From Actinomycetes bacterium (GTDB lineage: Bacteria; Actinomycetota; Acidimicrobiia; Acidimicrobiales; Bog-793): DNA of 47,918 bases. The stretch is taken from positions 1-47,918 of the forward strand of contig JAJZBI010000028.1 in the NCBI GenBank assembly GCA_021798985.1, read 5' to 3'. Shown piece after piece: positions 1 to 7,807 of the stretch (positions are counted from its first letter, which is position 1; every line of letters begins with the position of its first letter). The notes beneath the pieces are model-generated. The model was not told where the DNA came from and did not search any database. It saw only the letters and a list, made by a program, of their open reading frames with translations. A program made the position numbers and the translations under genes.

Positions 1-4
1 CCTC

Positions 5-75
5 GAAGGTGTCCTTCCGTGAGGGTGATGTTGGCTTAGAACACCCTCATTTTCCCTTACGGAATGGGCACTTTC
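5..75. repeat. imperfect inverted repeat near the window edge
   Basis: The stretch at 5-25 (GAAGGTGTCC..TTCCGTGAGGG) matches the reverse complement of 54-75 (GAAAGTGCCCATTCCGTAAGGG) with a two-base gap and three substitutions. About 28 bases separate the arms. It lies downstream of the S4-domain gene, which reads toward it. It could be a terminator-like structure or the paired ends of a lost insertion sequence. No transposase is visible beside it, and the left context is cut off by the window. Confidence 0.45.
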
Positions 76-174
76 GCGTCTTTGCCGAGCTCAGGACCAG
101 CGCGTTCGTGAAAGCGGCAGGCTAGCGGGTGGCCGCACGCGCCTCGATCATTGGTCGAAGTAACGAGCTCGCCG

Positions 175-552
175 TCACGAGCGGCGGAGCCGGTCGAGCT
201 CGCGCCGGTCGCGCTTGGTCGGCCGTCCGCTGCCCGGGTCGCGGATGAAGGGGGTGAGCCGCTCCTCGCGCCGCGGGGGTGGCGGGGAGTGATCGACGAT
301 GCAGGTCGCGGCGACCGGAGCGCCCACCCGGCGCTCGATGATCTTTCCGACCTCGACGATCCGCTCGCGGTTCGGGCCGCGCACGACCACCTCGTCGCCG
401 ACGCGCACCGGCGTCGCCGGCTTGGCGCTCTGGCGGTTCACGCGGACGTGTCCCGCCCGGCAGGCTTCGGTCGCCGCCGTGCGGGTCGGAAAGAGGCGCA
501 CCGCCCACAGCCAGCGATCGACCCGGGCCGTCTCTCCCAGCTCAAGGCTCAT
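175..552 (-). CDS. S4-domain RNA-binding protein (Hsp15/RqcP-like)
   Basis: This 125-aa protein opens with an S4 RNA-binding fold at about residues 10-65 (RVDRWLWAVRLFPTR, then CRAGHVRVN and KPATPVRVGDEV). A basic, proline- and arginine-rich tail follows. Family members of this size (Hsp15, RqcP) bind the large ribosomal subunit or stalled nascent-chain complexes and help ribosome recycling in the cytoplasm. The reading frame stays open upstream, but the ATG at 552 sits exactly before the S4 motif. That ATG overlaps the stop of the upstream AlkB-like gene in an ATGA arrangement, so the two are very likely co-translated. The exact RNA target is not visible. Confidence 0.85.
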   Translation of the reverse strand: MSLELGETARVDRWLWAVRLFPTRTAATEACRAGHVRVNRQSAKPATPVRVGDEVVVRGPNRERIVEVGKIIERRVGAPVAATCIVDHSPPPPRREERLTPFIRDPGSGRPTKRDRRELDRLRRS

Positions 553-1229
553 CGCACCCCCTGCTTGCCCGGAACCGCCACGAGACGTCGGAACGTGAGG
601 TTGATCCGCGCGCCGACCTCGCGGTTGGTCTTCAAGATCGCATGCTGCCAGCACCGCTGGGTGGGCCCCGCCATGATGAGCAGCGAGCCGTGCTCGAGCT
701 CCACCGACACGCGCTCGGCCGCCTCGCGATGGCGCAGCGAGAAGCGCCGCGTCGCGCCGAAGGAGACCGAGGCGATCACGGGGTCGCTCCCCCACTCCGC
801 CTCGTCGTCAGCGTGCCAGCTCACGCTGTCGCGGCCGTTGCGGTAGTGGTTGGCGAGCACGCAGTCCATCTTCGGGGCGAGTGCCTCGATCGCGTCGCGG
901 ATCTCAACGAGCACGGGTGCCATCGCCCGCGGGGGGTGCACGACGCCGCTGTAGGCGTAGGAGATCGGCCCGTACCAGGCCGTGCGGCGCGGGAGGGGCA
1001 CGGCTCGGCCGAAAAAGCGCGCCACCTCCTGGCCCCAGGCGAGCTCGTCGTGACAGCGCGCGAAGAGCTCGTCGGCCCGCCTTGGGGCGAAGAAGCCGGG
1101 GTGGTAGGTCACCCGCCCGTCGCGGGGGACCAGGTTCTCGCCGGCGGCGGGATCGGGTGCGGCTGGGGTGGTCCGGCGCGTCACGCCCCCCGCTCGTGCC
1201 GGCGCGCCACCCGCCTTGGTCCTGCCCAC
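549..1229 (-). CDS. AlkB-like 2OG-Fe(II) dioxygenase
   Basis: This 226-aa protein carries the AlkB signature. It has N127-x-Y129, the iron ligands H139-x-D141 and H196, and R208-x-N-x-T-x-R214, which binds 2-oxoglutarate and the substrate. AlkB-family enzymes oxidatively demethylate alkylated bases such as 1-methyladenine and 3-methylcytosine in DNA or RNA, releasing formaldehyde. The roughly 35-residue arginine/proline-rich N-terminus is poorly conserved, so the true start could be slightly downstream. The gene's stop overlaps the S4 gene, giving a two-gene unit that pairs nucleic-acid repair with an RNA-binding protein. Substrate choice (DNA or RNA) cannot be read from sequence. Confidence 0.9.
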   Translation of the reverse strand: MGRTKAGGAPARAGGVTRRTTPAAPDPAAGENLVPRDGRVTYHPGFFAPRRADELFARCHDELAWGQEVARFFGRAVPLPRRTAWYGPISYAYSGVVHPPRAMAPVLVEIRDAIEALAPKMDCVLANHYRNGRDSVSWHADDEAEWGSDPVIASVSFGATRRFSLRHREAAERVSVELEHGSLLIMAGPTQRCWQHAILKTNREVGARINLTFRRLVAVPGKQGVR

Positions 1230-1352
1230 GACGCCACGCTATTGCCCAGCGGGCGACGCGCCGGTGGCACTCGCCGAGTCCCCGCTGCCGGCGGACCGGC
1301 CGGAGGACGGGGAGGTGGACTGCGGAGTGCCCTGGCGGGAAAGAGACGGGGC

Positions 1353-2237
1353 GTGAGCGAGGTCGCCGCCGTGTTGGATGACCTCGTTCCCGGTGGGGTC
1401 CGCGAGCACTTCTACGATCGGGGCGGGCGCCGGCTGCACGCCTATGTGGCCGGGACGGGCGAGGCCAGCGTGCTCTTCGAGGCCGGGCGCAACGACGTGG
1501 CGCTCACCTGGACCCCGCTGCTCATCCGCCTCGCCCCCTTCGCCCGCCTCGTCGCCTACGACCGCGCCGGGCTCGGCGAGAGCGACCCCGCGGAGGGACC
1601 GGCCAGCTTCGCGCGCCTGCTCGGCGACCTCGCCGCGGTGCTCGAGGGCGCCGGGACGACCCGGCCCGTGCTCGTCGGCCACAGCTTCGGCGGCCGCCTC
1701 GCCCACCTGTTCGCCGCCCGCCACCCCGACCAGGTCGCCGGCGCGGTCCTGGTCGACCCGGGCTGCGCGAGCCTGAGCGCGCTCCAGCGCGAAGCGCAGG
1801 CCACGCCCATGCGGCGAGCGATGCACCTTGGCGCCGGAGCGCTCGCGCTGAGCCCGCTCGGCACTGCGCTCGCCGCGCGCCGGGCCGTCGCCACCTTCAC
1901 GAGCAACCCGGCGCACCGGCGGGCGCTGGCCGCCGCCTCCCGGCGCCGCTCGCGGCGCGGCGACGAGCTCGCCGGCTGTGACCTCGAGGCGGATGACGGC
2001 GACCCCCCGCCCTTTGGCCCTGCCCCGCTCGTCGTCTTGAGCGCCACCCGCCAGCGCGACGCCACTGTGCGGGAGCGGCTCACCGCCTTGCAGGCCGGCC
2101 TCGCCGCGGCCGCCCCCGCCGGGCGGCACGCCGTGGTCCCCGACTGCGGCCACGCCATCCACCACGAGCGCCCCGACCGCGTCGCCGAAGCCGTGGTCGA
2201 GGTGCTAGGCAGGGTCTATGGGAACCATTCGCGCTGA
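1353..2237 (+). CDS. alpha/beta hydrolase
   Basis: This 294-aa alpha/beta-hydrolase has the nucleophile elbow GHSFGG (serine at about residue 111), an early oxyanion-side strand (VLFEAGRND), YDRAGLGESD, and a late catalytic histidine in PDCGHAIHHERP. The substrate is unknown. The frame is open far upstream, but that part is arginine-rich out-of-frame translation of the opposite AlkB gene. I chose the GTG at 1353, preceded by a purine-rich GAGACGGG, because hydrolase-like sequence starts just after it. Its last 20 bases overlap the SRPBCC gene, so the two probably form an operon. Confidence 0.85.
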   Translation: MSEVAAVLDDLVPGGVREHFYDRGGRRLHAYVAGTGEASVLFEAGRNDVALTWTPLLIRLAPFARLVAYDRAGLGESDPAEGPASFARLLGDLAAVLEGAGTTRPVLVGHSFGGRLAHLFAARHPDQVAGAVLVDPGCASLSALQREAQATPMRRAMHLGAGALALSPLGTALAARRAVATFTSNPAHRRALAAASRRRSRRGDELAGCDLEADDGDPPPFGPAPLVVLSATRQRDATVRERLTALQAGLAAAAPAGRHAVVPDCGHAIHHERPDRVAEAVVEVLGRVYGNHSR

Positions 2238-2673
2238 GGCCCGCCACGTCATCGCCGCTCCGCCGGCCGTCGTCTACGCCTGCCTCGCCGACTTCTCCCA
2301 CCACGAGAAGTTCCTGCCGCCGGCGTTCTCGAACTTCGAGGTCGTCTCGGGCGGCACCGGGGCGGGCACCGTGGCGCGCTTCACCGTCACCGCCGGCGGG
2401 CGGAGCCGGAACTACGAGATGGAGGTGAGCGAGCCCGAGCCCGGCCGGGTGCTGGTCGAGACGGACAAGAGCTCGAGCCTCGTCACCACCTTCACCGTCG
2501 ATGCCGACGGTGCGGGCGCGCGGGTCACCATCTCGACGACCTGGCAGAGCGCGGCCAGCGGGATCGGTGGCTTTTTCGAGAAGCGCTTCGCGCCCCTCGC
2601 GATGGCCAAGATCTACCAGGACGAGCTGCGCCGCCTCGACGCCTACGCGACCCAGCAGGCCGCATCGGCCTGA
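2218..2673 (+). CDS. SRPBCC (polyketide cyclase/START-like) family protein
   Basis: This 151-aa protein has the SRPBCC pattern: an N-terminal strand (IRAEARHVIAAPPAVVYACLADF), a central beta sheet (TVARFTVTAG, VLVETDKSS, ARVTISTTWQS) and a long C-terminal helix (FAPLAMAKIYQDELRRLDAYA). The fold makes a hydrophobic pocket for lipids, polyketides or aromatic ligands, and many members have no known ligand. The gene starts inside the 3' end of the upstream alpha/beta hydrolase (20-base overlap), which points to coupled expression and perhaps a shared small-molecule substrate. Confidence 0.85.
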   Translation: MGTIRAEARHVIAAPPAVVYACLADFSHHEKFLPPAFSNFEVVSGGTGAGTVARFTVTAGGRSRNYEMEVSEPEPGRVLVETDKSSSLVTTFTVDADGAGARVTISTTWQSAASGIGGFFEKRFAPLAMAKIYQDELRRLDAYATQQAASA

Positions 2674-2699
2674 CGCTGCGGGTCGGGCGCGCCGGGCGC

Positions 2700-4502
2700 T
2701 CAGTCCTCGGTCGCGCCGTAGCGCTCGGCGAGCTCGATGAGGTGGCGGCGGTGGCTCGAGACGAGGAGCGCCGGGTCGCCGAGCGCGAGGTCAAAGGACG
2801 CCAGTGCGTCCCCGGGCGGGGTGATCCCCGCCGCTTTGAGCAGGGTCGCGGCGCGCTGACTCACGCTGCCTGACAGGTTGAAGTGCGCGAGCAATCCCTT
2901 CGCGCTGAGGCCCCCTGACGACGCGCTGAGCAGGTCGTTGCCTTTGGCGATCACCCAGCACAGCGCGGCGGCCGCGATGTCGCTGCGCGCCTTTCGCCGA
3001 AAGACCGCCGGGTCGCCGAGCGCGGCGCGGGCCAGCAGTCGGCGGCACGCCGTGCGGCACTCACGGTCCAACAGCGCGTCGCAGCAGCGGTCGACCTCGG
3101 CGAGCACCTCGCCGACGCGCTCGCAGATGTCCTCGGCGATGCCGGCGTAGCTGAACGCCTCGTCGGGAAGCGCGGCGTCATCGAGGCGGGCGAGGCGCTC
3201 TGCGCCGCCGACCTGGCGGGCGAGGTCCGCCCGGATCATCGCGCCGGAGTCCCCCGACAGCATCGCCGCGAACCGCTCGGCGTCAGGAGACCCGTCCTCG
3301 CCGCTCAAGAAGTCGGCGACGGCCGCCAGCCCGGGGGGACGGCGCGAGCGCACGTCGGCGAGCTCGCGGCGAAACTCCGACTCGAGCTCGCCGAGGGCGG
3401 CGAGGGTCGATCTCGTGAGGTCGCCGGGGACCTTCCGGCGGCGATGGGCGTGCGCGATGAGGGCCCGGAGCAGCTCGGGCACCTTGAGGAGCTCGCCTTC
3501 TGGCGCAAGGACCTTTCGAGGGATGAGGTCGCACAGCATGATCTCGACGCCCGCCGGGCTCCAATGCAGCGGGTCGCACGTGCCATAGGCACACGCCAGC
3601 CCGATGATCACCTCGAACAGGCCGCGGTCGTCGGGGTCCAGGCCGGCGGCCTCTGGGGAGGACCAGAAGGTCTCGATGAGCTCGGTGAGCTCCGGCTCGC
3701 TCCACTGGCGGTGGCAATAGCCCGCGCCGCCCGGCGGAAGCAGCCGGCACGCCCAGGCGATGAGCGCCCGGCTCTGGGGCCAGGTCTCGGTCTCGATCGG
3801 TGGGAACAGGAGGCGTTCCTCTTCGATCGCCGCCTCGAGGCGCGCCCGCGCGGCGGCGGGGTCGAGGTCCTCGGCGAGGAGCTGCACATCCCCAGCCGTC
3901 AGCTCGGCGATGATCTCGTCGAGCGGCACCGGGGCGACGAAGGCGTCCTTTACGGCACTGCCGAGGTTGTGGTCGACATAGGCGAGCACCGAGAGCGCGT
4001 GCTCGCCGCCACCCTCGCCAAAGCGGACCTCGATGAGGACGTCCTCGCCGTCTCCGAGCGGGTCGGCAAGGACCATCGTGCGCGTGGCGCGGGCCGCGCC
4101 GAGGGCCCGCACCCAGCCCGGGGGCACCTCGCCGCACTCGAGCGCGCCGTGCCGAGCGGCGGCGCGCACGAGCTCGTCGGGGGCGAGCGCAGCAAGACAC
4201 GACAACAGGGCCGCCGGCTCACGCCCACCGACGTCGGCGAGCATGGTCACCATTGCCGCGAGGCTCGGGCGCTCGGCCCCGTCACGGCGGTCCAGGCCGG
4301 GGCGGCCGAGCTCCGCCGGATCGAGCGCCTCCACCAGGGTCGACACGTAGGCCAGCAGCGAGAACGGCGGCTCGTCGAGGCGCGTCGCAACCTCGTCCAG
4401 GAGATCTGGGCGGGGGCGCACGACGTGCAGGTGCCGGCCGCCCTCCGGGGTCGTCCCCGGTGGGCCGAAGCGCCCCCGGCGGTGCCGGTGCTTGGAAGCC
4501 AT
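2700..4502 (-). CDS. hypothetical protein with DUF6398-like C-terminus
   Basis: This 600-aa, mainly helical, acidic protein has no signal peptide or membrane segment. Roughly the last 120 residues (from YAGIAEDICERVGEVL, through CRTACRRLLARAALG and ALCWVIAKGNDLLS, to a helix-turn-helix-like LLAHFNLSGSVSQRAATLLKAAGI) resemble DUF6398, a short domain whose end looks like a DNA-binding HTH. The middle contains a cysteine/histidine patch (PPGGAGYCHRQWSEPEL) and a helical run (LFEVIIGLACAYGTCDPLHWSP). The first 30 residues are very basic (ASKHRHRRGRFGPPG). The ATG at 4502 was preferred to the one 36 bases upstream because conserved-looking sequence begins there. Function unknown. Confidence 0.75.
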   Translation of the reverse strand: MASKHRHRRGRFGPPGTTPEGGRHLHVVRPRPDLLDEVATRLDEPPFSLLAYVSTLVEALDPAELGRPGLDRRDGAERPSLAAMVTMLADVGGREPAALLSCLAALAPDELVRAAARHGALECGEVPPGWVRALGAARATRTMVLADPLGDGEDVLIEVRFGEGGGEHALSVLAYVDHNLGSAVKDAFVAPVPLDEIIAELTAGDVQLLAEDLDPAAARARLEAAIEEERLLFPPIETETWPQSRALIAWACRLLPPGGAGYCHRQWSEPELTELIETFWSSPEAAGLDPDDRGLFEVIIGLACAYGTCDPLHWSPAGVEIMLCDLIPRKVLAPEGELLKVPELLRALIAHAHRRRKVPGDLTRSTLAALGELESEFRRELADVRSRRPPGLAAVADFLSGEDGSPDAERFAAMLSGDSGAMIRADLARQVGGAERLARLDDAALPDEAFSYAGIAEDICERVGEVLAEVDRCCDALLDRECRTACRRLLARAALGDPAVFRRKARSDIAAAALCWVIAKGNDLLSASSGGLSAKGLLAHFNLSGSVSQRAATLLKAAGITPPGDALASFDLALGDPALLVSSHRRHLIELAERYGATED

Positions 4503-4558
4503 GCGTGCCAACGCTAGGCGCCGCGACGAGCGGCGCAAGGCGACGCCGCAAACAGTCC

Positions 4559-5110
4559 TCAGCGCGCCCTTCGGCGCCGGGCGAGCTCGTCGAGGAGCGG
4601 AACCCAGTGGGCGAGCGGAGGCACGGCGCGCCCCGGCTGCTTGGCGGCCTCGTCGGCGCGGCGCAGCACGCAGGCGTCCGCGCCATGGGGCTCGGCCCGA
4701 AAGCGCGCGAGCTCCGCCGTGCTCATCACGTCGCCCTGGGCGAGGAGGCTCTCGGCGCTGCCCATCGTGAGTGTGGCGCGGTAGGAGGGGTCGATGCTGA
4801 CGAGATAGCGCTTGGCCTCGACGTGCAGCGCGACCAGCGCCGCCACCCGCTCGCCGAGGAGCGGCCGGACGAGCTCGGCGCCAAGCACACCGTGCAGATC
4901 CGGGCCGTCGCCGACCAGCAGGTGGCCGATGTCGTGCAGCAAGCCGGCCAGCTGGAGCTCGCGATCATCGGGGGCCCACGTCGAAAGGACGGCGGCGCAC
5001 TGGAGGGAGTGCTCGAGCAAGCTGAAGGGCAACGGCGGGGCCTCGAGGCGCTGCGCTGCCTGCTCGAGCAGGGAGGTGATCTCGCCCACCGTTCCCGCTC
5101 GGCTCGGCAT
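4559..5110 (-). CDS. HD-domain protein resembling PhnZ-type diiron oxygenase
   Basis: This 183-aa HD-superfamily protein has E33-H34, H59-D60 (GLLHDIGHLL), H73 (LHGVLGAEL) and the diagnostic HVEAKRYL with H96 and K100. It ends in a RRADEAAKQPG-type motif carrying a late aspartate. HVxAKRYL plus the RxDE-AKxPG ending is characteristic of PhnZ and related mixed-valent diiron oxygenases that cleave the C-P or C-N bond of small phosphonates or trimethylammonium compounds, rather than of HD phosphatases. The ATG at 5110 follows a strong GGAGG Shine-Dalgarno (GGAGGTCTCG), so the upstream in-frame extension is not used. No phosphonate gene lies next to it, so the substrate is open. Confidence 0.8.
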   Translation of the reverse strand: MPSRAGTVGEITSLLEQAAQRLEAPPLPFSLLEHSLQCAAVLSTWAPDDRELQLAGLLHDIGHLLVGDGPDLHGVLGAELVRPLLGERVAALVALHVEAKRYLVSIDPSYRATLTMGSAESLLAQGDVMSTAELARFRAEPHGADACVLRRADEAAKQPGRAVPPLAHWVPLLDELARRRRAR

Positions 5111-5331
5111 CGAGACCTCCGCTCCCCGCGGCGCGCTGCCGCAGCGCCCCCCAGCCAAGCACAGCGACATGAACGCTTGGCGACGGTGTCCCAACGCCAC
5201 ATCACGCGAGGCCCGCGCGACGCCATCGCGCTCGTCGAGATGAACGACGGCCACCGCCGTGGGATAACCATCGTTAGAATGAGCAGTCAGGCAAGGCCAT
5301 CGACCGTGGAGCAGCCCGTGGGAATCGCGTC

Positions 5332-6120
5332 GTGAACAGCAGCTTGGTGTTCCTCTTCATCGCCGCCTTCCTGGCCTGTGCGGTGGAGGCGGTCGAGGCG
5401 ACGACGGTCGTCGTGGCCGTCGGGGTCACGCGCAGCTGGCGCGCCTCGCTGCACGGGGTGGGCGCCGGGGTCGTCGTGCTCGCCGCGATCGTCGCCGCCC
5501 TCGGCCCGGCGATCGCCTCGATCCCGCTCAACCCGCTCCGGCTCGTGGTGGGCGCCTTGTTGTTGATCTTCGGCCTCGGCTGGCTGCGCAAGGCGGTGCT
5601 GCGGGCATCTGGCTACAAGGCGCTGCACGACGAGGACGCCGCCTTTGCCAAGCAGACCGCCGCCGCCGAGGCGGCCGGCTCCCAGCGCCGCGGCGGGTTG
5701 TTCGGCGGCGACTCCTACGCCTTCACCCTGGCCTTCAAGGCGGTCGTGCTCGAGGGCCTCGAGGTGGCCTTCATCGTGGTGACCTTCGGGGCGAACGCCC
5801 ATAACATCCCACTCGCTGCGCTGGCCGCGCTGTGCGCGATCCTCGTCATCGTGGCGGTCGCGATCAAGGTGCGTGGCCCGCTCTCCAAGGTGCCGGAGAA
5901 CACGATCAAGTACGCGGTCGGCATCTTGTTGTCGAGCTTTGGCACCTTCTGGGGGGCCGAGGGCGCCGGCGCCCGCTGGCCCGGCTCGGACGCCTCGCTG
6001 ATCGGCATCATCCCGGCGATCCTCCTCGTGTCGTTCGCCGTCGTCGCCGTGCTGCGGCGCCAGCGCGAGCGGGCCGAGCAGCTCGCTGCCGCCGGACCGG
6101 CCCAGGGGGTGACCGCCTGA
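5332..6120 (+). CDS. COG4280-family integral membrane protein
   Basis: This 262-aa protein has about six to seven membrane segments. Two similar acidic motifs face each other, EAVEATTVVVAVG near residue 19 and VLEGLEVAFIVVTFG near residue 143, as in the COG4280 and GDT1/TMEM165-like cation-exchanger superfamily, where such acidic residues line a transport path. A charged cytoplasmic loop (KALHDEDAAFAKQTAA) separates the halves. The start is a GTG at 5332. Its stop (TGA 6118-6120) overlaps the ATG of the next, 71-aa membrane protein, so the pair is translationally coupled. Divalent-cation transport is inferred from the superfamily, not shown. Confidence 0.75.
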   Translation: MNSSLVFLFIAAFLACAVEAVEATTVVVAVGVTRSWRASLHGVGAGVVVLAAIVAALGPAIASIPLNPLRLVVGALLLIFGLGWLRKAVLRASGYKALHDEDAAFAKQTAAAEAAGSQRRGGLFGGDSYAFTLAFKAVVLEGLEVAFIVVTFGANAHNIPLAALAALCAILVIVAVAIKVRGPLSKVPENTIKYAVGILLSSFGTFWGAEGAGARWPGSDASLIGIIPAILLVSFAVVAVLRRQRERAEQLAAAGPAQGVTA

Positions 6121-6335
6121 TGCTCGCCACGATCACCAAGATGATCCGCTCGTTTGGCATGTTCTGGTGGGACTTCATCGTCGGCGAGGATGTGACCATC
6201 GCGATCGCCGTGGTGCTCGGGCTCGCCGGCGTCGCCGCCCTGCACGCCGCCAAGGTGACCGCGTGGTGGGCGCTCCCGGTCATCTGGGTCCTCGGGCTCG
6301 GCCTCTCGCTCGCCCGCGCCACCAAGAAGCACTGA
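6120..6335 (+). CDS. small membrane protein coupled to COG4280 gene
   Basis: This 71-aa protein starts with an amphipathic stretch (LATITKMIRSFGMFWWDFIVGED) followed by two hydrophobic helices (TIAIAVVLGLAGVAALHAA and WWALPVIWVLGLGLSLA) and a basic end (RATKKH). Its ATG shares the TGA stop of the upstream gene (ATGA overlap), so it is translated by reinitiation and probably assembles with the COG4280 protein as a small subunit. No enzymatic motif is present. The aromatic cluster FWWDF just before the first helix would sit at the membrane interface. Confidence 0.75.
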   Translation: MLATITKMIRSFGMFWWDFIVGEDVTIAIAVVLGLAGVAALHAAKVTAWWALPVIWVLGLGLSLARATKKH

Positions 6336-6549
6336 GCCGAAAACCGAGCCGCCGACACCTGATCGGGCGCGCGCTGGCGCTTCGTCCGAGGCGGCCCGCC
6401 GCTTGCCGCCCGCGTGCTCGCGGCCCGCTGGCGCACCCGCCGGGCGAGCCCGGCGCGGGGATCGGCCCGCGGGAGCATCGCAGGAACGGCGTGGCGCCGC
6501 GGCGTAGTCGTCGAGGCGCCACGTGGGCCTCCGGGGATAGGTTGCGGCC

Positions 6550-7479
6550 ATGCCCATACCAACTCGGCCACTTGGAACGACGGGAGCATCGGTCACGATC
6601 CTCGGCTACGGGGCGATGGAGCTGCGCGGCGCGCCGCGCGCTCCGGAGATCCCCGACGAGGACGCCGGCCGCCTCCTCAACGCGGTGCTCGACGGTGGCA
6701 TCAACATCATCGACACCTCGATCGACTACGGCCGCAGCGAGGAGCTGATCGGTCGCTACCTCGCCTCGCGCCGCGACGAGTTCTTCCTCGCCTCCAAGTG
6801 CGGCTGCCCGCTCGTCTCCCCGCCGCCTCCGGCGACCCCGCCCTATCCGCACGACTACTCGCCGCAGAACATCCGCGCCGGCGTCGAGCAGAGCCTGCGG
6901 CGCCTCAAGACCGATCGCTTGGACCTCGTCCAGATCCACATCTCCCCGAGCCGCGAACAGCTCGAGGCGAACGATACGATCGCCACGCTCGCCACCTTGC
7001 GCGACGAGGGCAAGGTCCGCTTCCTCGGCATGTCCGGGACCCTGCCGAACCTTCCCGACCACATCGAGATGGGCGTCTTCGACGTCTTCCAGATCCCCTA
7101 TTCGGTCGTCCAGCGCGAGCACGAGGAGCTGATCTCGCGCGCCGCGGCGGCCGGCGCGGGGACCTTCATCCGCGGCGGAGCGGCACGCGGCGCTCCGGCC
7201 TCGGACAAGGACTGGAGCAAGGGGCCGAGCGGCGTCGCCGAGGGCGAGGCCGAGCGGCGCTGGGCGTCCTCGGGCATCGATGAGGTCCTCGACGGCATGA
7301 GCCGGATCGAGTTCACGCTGCGCTTCACCCTCAGCCACCCGGGGCTGTCGACGACGATCGTCGGGACGAGCCGGCTCGACCACCTCGCCTCCAACATCGC
7401 GATGGCCGAGAAGGGGCCGCTTCCGGCCGAGCTCTACGAGGAGGCCAAGCGGCGCTTTGGCGCCGACGCCCCGGCGTAG
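6550..7479 (+). CDS. aldo/keto reductase
   Basis: This 309-aa NADPH-dependent (beta/alpha)8-barrel oxidoreductase has the full AKR catalytic tetrad: D55 (NIIDTSIDYG), Y60, K83 (LASKCG) and H130 (LVQIHIS). The C-terminal STTIVGTSRLDHLASNI is the usual cofactor-phosphate loop. It resembles the class often annotated as predicted oxidoreductases acting on aldehydes or sugar-like carbonyls. A CGCPL insertion after the catalytic lysine brings two cysteines near the active site. The gene stands alone on this strand, and the small-molecule substrate is unknown. Confidence 0.9.
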   Translation: MPIPTRPLGTTGASVTILGYGAMELRGAPRAPEIPDEDAGRLLNAVLDGGINIIDTSIDYGRSEELIGRYLASRRDEFFLASKCGCPLVSPPPPATPPYPHDYSPQNIRAGVEQSLRRLKTDRLDLVQIHISPSREQLEANDTIATLATLRDEGKVRFLGMSGTLPNLPDHIEMGVFDVFQIPYSVVQREHEELISRAAAAGAGTFIRGGAARGAPASDKDWSKGPSGVAEGEAERRWASSGIDEVLDGMSRIEFTLRFTLSHPGLSTTIVGTSRLDHLASNIAMAEKGPLPAELYEEAKRRFGADAPA

Positions 7480-7807
7480 CCACGACGACGCGCCGGCGCC
7501 AGGTCGCGCCACGCGTGCGCCCGCCGCGGGCGCCGGTGGACCCTGGCGCCGGCCGCGTTGCGCCCGGGCCCCCGCTGCGGGCACCCCGGTGGCGCACCTC
7601 GCATCAGGGGAACGCACGTCGGCGATGCCGCCTGGCCGTCCCCGCCGTGTCAGCACCGAGACCGACGCGCTCGCCCGGGCGCTCGATGCGACCGCGAGGC
7701 CTTGGCCAAAGGCCGCGGCCACCGGGCCAAGCTTGCGCTCCGCCTGCTTGGCGGACGATCGCGCCATCACCACGCAGGCCGCGCCCAACGCCTCGTCGAA
7801 GCTGAGC
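7480..7807. other. intergenic stretch with an 11-bp inverted repeat
   Basis: No gene is supported in these 328 bases between convergent genes. An inverted repeat CCGGCGCCAGG (7493-7503) / CCTGGCGCCGG (7542-7552) lies 14 bases after the reductase stop and could end transcription from either side, but no T-tract follows. The rest is uniformly GC-rich and shows no recognisable protein relic. Confidence 0.5.

Noticed and set aside
642-1352. Long + strand frame ahead of the alpha/beta hydrolase
   Set aside because: It is the antisense of the AlkB gene, is arginine-rich and has no family match. The hydrolase domain begins only after the GTG at 1353.
3444-4517. 357-codon + strand frame opposite the DUF6398-like gene
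   Set aside because: It lacks a family match and follows the codon pattern of the minus-strand gene; a high-GC shadow.
4503-4538. Twelve extra N-terminal residues for the DUF6398-like gene
   Set aside because: No ribosome site is visible for the upstream ATG, and the second ATG sits at the start of the basic, protein-like region.
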